Of a stretch of 64,000 bases of DNA, positions 57,733-64,000 are shown one piece after another. Position 1 is the stretch's first letter, and each line of letters opens with the position of its first letter. The position numbers were made by a program, and so were the translations under genes. A model generated the notes under the pieces. The model saw only the letters and a list, made by a program, of their open reading frames with translations. It searched no databases and had not been told where the DNA came from. The stretch comes from Aspergillus flavus. Taxonomy: Eukaryota > Ascomycota > Eurotiomycetes > Eurotiales > Aspergillaceae. The stretch is taken from the NCBI RefSeq assembly GCF_009017415.1, contig NC_092409.1, positions 930,001 to 994,000 of the forward strand. Direction: 5' to 3'.

Positions 57733-60700
57733 AATTTTATTTTTATATATTTTGTTGCTTCGAGTTGGTCGCTTATAAAGTATGACTGGCGGACACTAGG
57801 TGACAGTTAAATTGGCCAAGACTTGACGTTGTAGGTAGTAAACCCTCAATATATCTTTGGTTTCGGGTGCTTGGGCAGGTGTGCTTAAATGGTCATATTC
57901 CAAAAACGAACGCTAGGAAGGAATATTTCAGACTGTGTGTATATAATGATGGATTCTGCAGTCAGTCAAATACTTCTTAAAGTAGATATCACAGTATTAA
58001 TCAGACTAGATACTCTTATTGTACCTAATCCCACACCCGGTTGTCTTTACCACTAGGCCCCATTTATTATGCTACCACCGGCGCAGGTCCTTTGTTGCGC
58101 TATATAATAAAGAAGACCATAGAAGGTTATGACAGTTACGTTGGTTTATATTTCAGGGTAGAAATCTGCTTATCGGAATGACAACATGTACCATGTTAAC
58201 TAAAATTCTCCCACCGCATGCGTTTTCGAGTCGCAGTCAGGATTGTAGGAAGCGCACCCTTCAAGAGGCGTCCATCGGACTTCGATCTTAGCTTGGGTAT
58301 TTTCCGAGCTGGGAAGATGCTTCGTTGTCAAATACGTAGCCAGAGTCGTTAGTCTTGTCGCTCTCGCCAATGGCTGCATCCTTCAGGTAAACATGAGATG
58401 GGGTTTCTCTGTTCGATTTGTCGACTCCCACGAGTCGTCGCGGCGAGAGTTTGACCTTTCTGAAAGTGAGACTTTAACAGCCACATAGAGAATCATCTAA
58501 ACGGTGAATAATAAAGTAGAGGGTTATACTCCCGATAGCGTTATTCGGTAAGTGTTAATAAAGGATATTGTTCGTTTGCTGTATTCTGTTTGAAGGCGAC
58601 ACATCCCTGCAGGACGAGCTTTCCACACAAATAATCTGCTGCACTGAGGGAACTGTAAGCTCGCAATTATTTGAACAACCTCTTACGACATATAAATGAA
58701 GAAAAGATCGACGAGGTCTTGAGAAAGGGCAGGTATTGGCCCAGGGAATAGTCAGCGTTTCTTCGATTTCAAGATGATATCAGGTTCATCAAGGAAACGG
58801 ACGGGGTGAGGGATGAGCTGGAACAGGAAGAAGGTTAGGATGAGGAGATTGAAGAAGAAGAGGAGCGACAGCCAGAGGGGGCTGACTCTGCGCTTCCAGA
58901 ATACCTCCCACGCCAGGCACGCTCCACCAGAGGCAATCCAAAGTAAACTTACTCCGATGATGATGATGATGAATATTCTTCGTCGGATAACGTGAGCGTC
59001 GAAGAAACTCCTCCATTCAAATCCAACGACACAATTTACCCTACTGCTTACGCTGAGCAGACCGTGAACTGTATGTTGATAAGCTTCTTGAAGGAAGTTA
59101 ACGCTTTAGTCCCACGCCCTTCACTTACTTGGACCATGGAAGGTGTGTCCTTTACAGCCACGTTCGCCTCAGGGAAAAAGTTCACGTCGGAAATGGATGA
59201 CGCTCTATGAAATGCGGAGGAAAGGGTCCCCCGCGGCATCGCCGAGACGAAGCGCGGCCTCCGCGCCCAAATTTATAATCGAGTGAGAGTGCAGGAAACG
59301 GCAGAAATGGCCACTTAGTTCGCGGCCACAGCCGAAGGCGGCCTGCGAAAGCTCCCCGGACAGTAAGTACCCTTCGTTGGCATCTAAAGCAACTTGATAC
59401 TGATGCTCTTGCAGTCGATTACTGGCTTCCCAAAACAGTAATGAATGCACCATCACTCTGGCAAAGCCAGGAACGAAGTATCAGGACTACCTTACTGACC
59501 CCACGTCATATGGGAATGGGAAGGAAGTTTCCGTCAAGATGCAGGAATATGGCCCCTATAATATGACAATTGCAGATGAGGTGCGACCCTTTGCAAAGGT
59601 CCATTTGGCATTCACTCTCGTTTCCCAGTAATAATGTACCAGGCTTGCAAGACAATGTACGTTGGAAAGCATTCAAGGTCTGATACATGAAGCTGGAATA
59701 TGAACCACTCATAATAGACTTCTGAGAAAGGAATGCTAAGCAGCCTGGCTATAGGATTAATAATTCTAGAGTCAATAGGACGCAAGACAAATCTGACTGC
59801 AAGTGGGGTGAATCGTGGATCGATCCTCTGATCTCGGGGTAAAGCCGCGTCCTTCTCCACTAGTATTCGTGACTTTCCAGTACATGAACTTCATTTAAAG
59901 AAAGGCAATGTTCCTGATATATATTTGTCTTTATTGTCCAGTCACAGAGGCTCAATTCTCGAGATATATTTCAAAGATATGCATGCTAGGTCAACATAGG
60001 TTAGATACATGCCTAATTAGGCTAGTATTGCGGAAACTGCCGGCTCGGGACGGTTCGGGGCGATGCGAGAGTTCTGTGAAGTAAAATAGTTTTGTATGAC
60101 TGCACCAGTATAGATTTGTGCACTCGATGTCCTCTACACAAGCGAATTCGAAGGAGCCCTAAGGCACTGTACTGAATGCCACAGCCTATTGACCCCTAAA
60201 GGTAACCCGGTGAATTAACTATGTAAGCAAGGGCCAAGGCATGTTTCACGAGGATGCCAGTTCCGTGGAATGACCTAGGCCGGAATGTTGAGCTCCACTG
60301 CAAGAGTGCTCTAGAGAACTGTCCGACATTCCATACCCCAGACTCAATTAATTGGCTTTCATTCTCCTAGAGCATTTCATGTCGAAGCATCCTCCAATAG
60401 TAGTCTTCATATGCAGGGTTATCTATAATGTCCCGAAAATAATCCGTAAGTTGTTATGAGCACCATATTGACAGATAGCATCAGTCAGAATCCCAACGCG
60501 TCCCAGATTGATACAGCTATTAGAATATACTATTTTATGTCCAAGAATCATTGTTTTTGTATTGGATACAAACTGGCAGTTACCTGATATGGTAGAGTTC
60601 AGATCGATTTATAAAAATCTTCGGCGTCGCAGTAAAGTAATGACTTCTGACCAATTAAAGACACGATTGACCCGAGATAGGCCTGTGAGATTGCGCAAAA

Positions 60701-60792
60701 CTGGCCAAACCATTGTAAGTTATCCTTTGTCCTTGTGGCAACGGACTTCAACGTATGAAGATAACACAGAGAAGGTGGCTCCTTGCGAGAGA
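57733..60792. other. Gene-poor stretch with a possible relic
   Basis: At about 58740-59215 (plus) an acidic, Arg-rich run (EYLPRQARSTRGNPK, a stop, then a poly-Asp tract) leads into NVSVEETPPFKSNDTIYPTAY and ASGKKFTSEMDDAL before another stop. It looks like a broken gene but I cannot name the family. The rest shows nothing. Confidence 0.4.
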
Positions 60793-61992
60793 TTACACGG
60801 TGTATTGCTGGATGAAGCTATCATCCGCATCTTGACTGATAATCTTCTTCCCGTATACTTTCTTCAACGGCTTGAAAAGGTCCGGGTTTATCGTGCCCAC
60901 CTGGGGAATGTACTGAAAATCGAGCTGGACCTTCTGCACGCTGCTCTGGCTTTTCCCGTTCTTCACAACTTCGGTCCAAGTCCGGCCAGTGGATGTGATA
61001 TAGAAAAACCTAAGAGTCGGCTCCACAATTTGCTCTTTCAGGCCCGGTACACTTTTGAGAAGGGGTTGCTTTACTAGAAGTGTAAAGCTAAGAGTATTAT
61101 TGACCTGAATATTGCCATCCAGGATTTGGCGCACTTGCTCCGTAAGTATCTTGTCCAGGGTGGCGTATTCAGCTTGGTCAAACTGTTTAATATCCTGCGC
61201 GAATTGCTTGATGAATTGGGGATGAACATCGGCTCTGTTGCAGGTTTGACTGAACTTGGCTGACGCCATGGACTTCTTTTGTATGACAGCAGCTAATTGC
61301 TTGTTGTTGATTGCATCGAAGTAGGCCTCGGCAGTCACTTTCATGTACAGGGAGGTTTCATCAATTGCACTTATCGGTTTGCCTCGCTTGTTGCCTTCTT
61401 GGTATAATTTGTTTGCGGTATAGACACTAATCATCGAATCGATAAAGTTGAGCATTTTGATGGCCTTCTTGATCTCGTGCTCTTGATCGCCGCTGCTTCC
61501 CCTGGTTTGGATTGTGAGGGCAGCTGCGCCCTTGGCTTTGTCCTTCTTGCCACCCTTAGCGAACATCGTCGTCGCAAAATGATCGGCCAGATTATTGTCC
61601 GGTTCCTCCAGCATGCGGTCTAGGATTGTATCGTCTCTCAAGGCCTCAGACGTGACATCTCGGTGCAGCTTGTAGCCTCCGGAGGCTTTCACCAGTGGGA
61701 GCATATACCGGCTCTGGTCACTTCCCACGCAATACTGAAGGAAGAACTGTTCGCCATTACCAACGACTCCGGCAATGCTGCCAGGCCCCAGCGAGAGGGA
61801 CCCACCGAACGTGTAACAAGTCTCAGACTCAGTATTGGGCTCGTATATGAAAATAGACTCAATCTTTGCCGTGTAGTTCAACAAATCCTTACCAGGAGGA
61901 ATTGCCAATGCTGGCGCCGGGTCCCTACTGAGGTAGACATATTGAGTCGTCTGATTGGAGATTGTGCTTTCATCAATCTCAATGGAAGCCAT
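60793..61992 (-). CDS. Unrecognised protein of 399 aa, divergent partner A
   Basis: A clean single-exon frame starting at an ATG (GCCATGGCT context, MASIEIDEST). No signal peptide, membrane segment or known catalytic motif is seen. The N-terminal 120 residues look beta-rich and Gly-containing (IESIFIYEPNT, TFGGSLSLGPGSIAGVVGNG); a Lys/Gly/Ala linker (AKGGKKDKAKGAAA) leads into a helical middle (about 165-290); then short strands NNTLSFTLLVK, LRFFYITSTG and VQKVQLDFQYIP precede a Lys-rich tail. The last 200 residues resemble, by eye, the same region of the divergently transcribed gene at 62663. The two start codons are 670 bp apart, so co-regulation is plausible. I do not assign a function. 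Confidence 0.8.
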   Translation of the reverse strand: MASIEIDESTISNQTTQYVYLSRDPAPALAIPPGKDLLNYTAKIESIFIYEPNTESETCYTFGGSLSLGPGSIAGVVGNGEQFFLQYCVGSDQSRYMLPLVKASGGYKLHRDVTSEALRDDTILDRMLEEPDNNLADHFATTMFAKGGKKDKAKGAAALTIQTRGSSGDQEHEIKKAIKMLNFIDSMISVYTANKLYQEGNKRGKPISAIDETSLYMKVTAEAYFDAINNKQLAAVIQKKSMASAKFSQTCNRADVHPQFIKQFAQDIKQFDQAEYATLDKILTEQVRQILDGNIQVNNTLSFTLLVKQPLLKSVPGLKEQIVEPTLRFFYITSTGRTWTEVVKNGKSQSSVQKVQLDFQYIPQVGTINPDLFKPLKKVYGKKIISQDADDSFIQQYTV

Positions 61993-62662
61993 GGCAAAGG
62001 AAGTGGGGTATGAAGAAAGGTTTGAAGAATGTCCTCGTACTTAGAAACTCTTTCGATTGTCCTGATGAGGTCTTCGATGCGCTAGGCTGATATCCAGCCG
62101 CTTGATAGCTTTATATAACTTGAGATGTAGCAATACGTATCCTTACTCCATGATGTAATCGTGATTAACATGAGTACTGACTGATACGCATGCGTCTTTG
62201 CCATCCATTTGGAAGAAGTCAATAATGTCATAGCATGTGAGAATGTATCCGGTTGCGGTTTATCACCACTGATACTCAGGTATCAAGTTTAACCTGACCC
62301 AAGTCTATGATGCGCAGTTTGGATACGGTGATGTCAAATGCAAATTGAGCCATGTTCCATTCAATTTAGTTAACGCATTCATCAACTGACATGGTATCTG
62401 ATGTGTCTAGTGACAGACTATCGACCGGATGCATCGATGATATACTTTAGAACCTTTACGTACGACGTAATTTGATAGGGAAATTAAGTCATCTCATAAA
62501 CTAGCTTCTTCTCAAGCTTCCTCTATTCCGTTTACATTATATTAGCTTTGCATTTCTCTACCCACCCCATCTCCCTCCTCCAACTCTATGCTCCATTGCT
62601 CTCGCTTCAAACATTATTACGCTGTGACTCCGTTCCATAGTGTCCACTAAAGACTTCTAGCC
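61993..62662. promoter_or_regulatory. Shared divergent promoter region
   Basis: A 670-bp region between the two head-to-head unrecognised genes. The right half has a CT-rich leader (62505-62600) typical of fungal transcription starts. No specific site is assigned. Confidence 0.4.
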
Positions 62663-63667
62663 ATGGCGTCGACGAAGAACCTCCGGGAGTTCTTAGAGAC
62701 GGCCTCCAAAGAGCCGAAGGAACAGGTTGTAGCAGGACAGGTTCCCATGCCTCCTGTTCTTCTTTTTGCCCCCCGGCATCACGCTGAAGATAGGCTGCAC
62801 ACAGAACTGCTCGAAATGACAGGCAAAATCTTTCTCGAGCTGGGGGAGTCCTTGGTCAAGAAGCGAACATACAATCAGATCGACACTGCCGACCAGGTGC
62901 TTCAAGCAATGGTTGACGTGGCCAATGCGGCCCAAACAGCCATTGCCTCCGAAGGTAGTGTCTCGAAATTAGTGGACGTGAGGCCATCCCCGAACATGTC
63001 AATCAATCGAGATATACCGAGAGAGGATCTGCACCGGGAACTTCTGGACGTGTTGTTTTCACATCTGATCCATGACAAGCGGACATTGCGCGACTTGGAC
63101 TACTTGCTTCAGAAATTCGTGAACGCCTTCTCCCAACTCCCAACTGATGCGGAAGGAAAACACATCGTGTTCACCTTCTTTGTCAATGAGGTGAACCGGA
63201 ACAATATTGGCACTGAGCAATCTCCAATCTATGAAGATGTCCAATCTATCATGTTGAATACTATCCGCATGCCTACGGAAGTGTATCGTGATCTTGTCAC
63301 GAAAAATGAGAAGCCCTTGAAAACTCCGGCGACGAACGCCACGTCCTCGAAGAATGGGCCTGAGAGGCATGCGCCCACAAGGGAACAGGAGGCGCCCAGA
63401 TATTCCACTGAACAGCGGACGTCTTTCCTCGATATGCTTCGAAACGCTTTGGGGCCCCCCGACGCCTCAGAGTCGGACAATGAGCCTGAACCACCTGAAG
63501 ATAAAGTCACACTGAAAATGGACTATCGGATCATCACCGCAAAGATAAAGCCAAAGAAATTTAAAAAAGCGCAACAAGACATCGATGACAGCATGAGAAG
63601 AGTAGTGAAGCTGGGGGCAAAGGAATATGGAGAAAGGGTCACCAAAGTGCTGTATGTACTTAAATAA
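62663..63667 (+). CDS. Unrecognised protein of 334 aa, divergent partner B
   Basis: A clean single-exon frame with start AGCCATGGCG (MASTKNLREF). Predominantly helical to about residue 170, then strands KHIVFTFFVNEV and SIMLNTIRM, a disordered charged segment (about 215-280: THR/SER/PRO/GLU-rich, SESDNEPEPPEDK), and a C-terminal KVTLKMDYRIITAKIKPKKF with a Lys/Arg-rich end. The pattern helix - F/L-rich strand - strand - KVxLxxxYI-xxxIxPxxFK also occurs in the head-to-head neighbour at 60793-61992. No signal peptide or membrane segment is visible, so it is probably cytosolic or nuclear. I do not recognise a family. Confidence 0.8.
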   Translation: MASTKNLREFLETASKEPKEQVVAGQVPMPPVLLFAPRHHAEDRLHTELLEMTGKIFLELGESLVKKRTYNQIDTADQVLQAMVDVANAAQTAIASEGSVSKLVDVRPSPNMSINRDIPREDLHRELLDVLFSHLIHDKRTLRDLDYLLQKFVNAFSQLPTDAEGKHIVFTFFVNEVNRNNIGTEQSPIYEDVQSIMLNTIRMPTEVYRDLVTKNEKPLKTPATNATSSKNGPERHAPTREQEAPRYSTEQRTSFLDMLRNALGPPDASESDNEPEPPEDKVTLKMDYRIITAKIKPKKFKKAQQDIDDSMRRVVKLGAKEYGERVTKVLYVLK

Positions 63668-64000
63668 GTCCATGGTTGGGGGTAATGTGATAGGCTTTGG
63701 TGAGGTGCTCATGATTACCTTAGTCAAGCAAGGAGTAGCAACCATTGCAATGCGAAGGGAGTCTGTAAATGTAACTATCGTCCTTTATAACGTCAACTGG
63801 ATGGTAGCGTTTGTAGGTGCGCGGATTTGCTGTTCCTGATACATACGCAAGGGGTTCCCTGGGCACATTCTCTTGTGGTCTGCAGTGATGAGACTGAAAA
63901 CAATATTTCTAAGAAGAAGACAATTGCATTATTCGTCATAGGTGCCAAGAGTGCAGTACGATTCATCATATTGCAGCTGTGTATATAGTGAGCGGTATAT
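63668..64000. other. Intergenic to window end
   Basis: No gene is supportable; a 70-codon frame at 63627-63839 overlaps the end of the previous gene. Confidence 0.5.

Noticed and set aside
60508..61077. Plus-strand ORF of 189 codons
   Set aside because: More than half is antisense to the conserved C-terminal part of the minus-strand gene at 60793-61992, and the unique part is not recognisable.

Overview
The window is nuclear DNA of a filamentous ascomycete, most likely a eurotiomycete such as Aspergillus or Penicillium. Evidence: short GT-AG introns (about 48-100 bp), a dispersed 5S rRNA gene of the Pezizomycotina type, a fungal highly reducing polyketide synthase (HR-PKS), a Clr5-domain protein, an HsbA-type secreted protein, and long gene-poor stretches with decayed genes. 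All assignments come from reading the sequence; no database search was run. Exon models were built by hand from splice signals and checked for frame continuity.

Left part (1-8 kb): a six-exon gene joining ankyrin repeats to a von Willebrand A (vWA) domain; then, on the minus strand, a predicted secreted protein with a Cys-rich domain, a charged coiled coil and a seven-bladed WD40 propeller; and a secreted protein made of about a dozen two-cysteine repeats. 8-15 kb is a gene graveyard: a MITE-like element with terminal inverted repeats, and relics of a Gfo/Idh/MocA oxidoreductase, a sorbitol/xylitol-type dehydrogenase and a SAM methyltransferase.

Central part (15-40 kb): a candidate secondary-metabolite locus. 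An apparently intact 14-exon HR-PKS (KS-AT-DH-MT-ER-KR-ACP, about 2538 aa, minus strand) is followed by a histidine-box membrane hydroxylase/desaturase, a small HsbA-type secreted protein, a Baeyer-Villiger-type flavin monooxygenase with a C-terminal membrane anchor, a secreted class 3 lipase, a glycine-rich secreted protein and a soluble stand-alone HMG-CoA reductase paralogue. The first oxidising enzymes could tailor a methylated reduced polyketide. The HMG-CoA reductase could be a self-resistance copy or a dedicated mevalonate enzyme, but it lies 15 kb from the PKS and cluster limits cannot be fixed from sequence alone.

Right part (40-64 kb): a polytopic membrane protein, a Clr5-domain protein, a decayed flavin monooxygenase, a secreted GH3 beta-glucosidase, threonine synthase with GCN4/CpcA-type sites upstream, a secreted protein sharing the Cys-rich domain of the WD40 protein, a 5S rRNA gene, and a divergent pair of unrecognised genes whose products look distantly related to each other.

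Several true gene ends lie in short exons outside the main open frames: the lipase signal-peptide exon, the monooxygenase anchor exon, the second HsbA exon and the first Clr5 exon.
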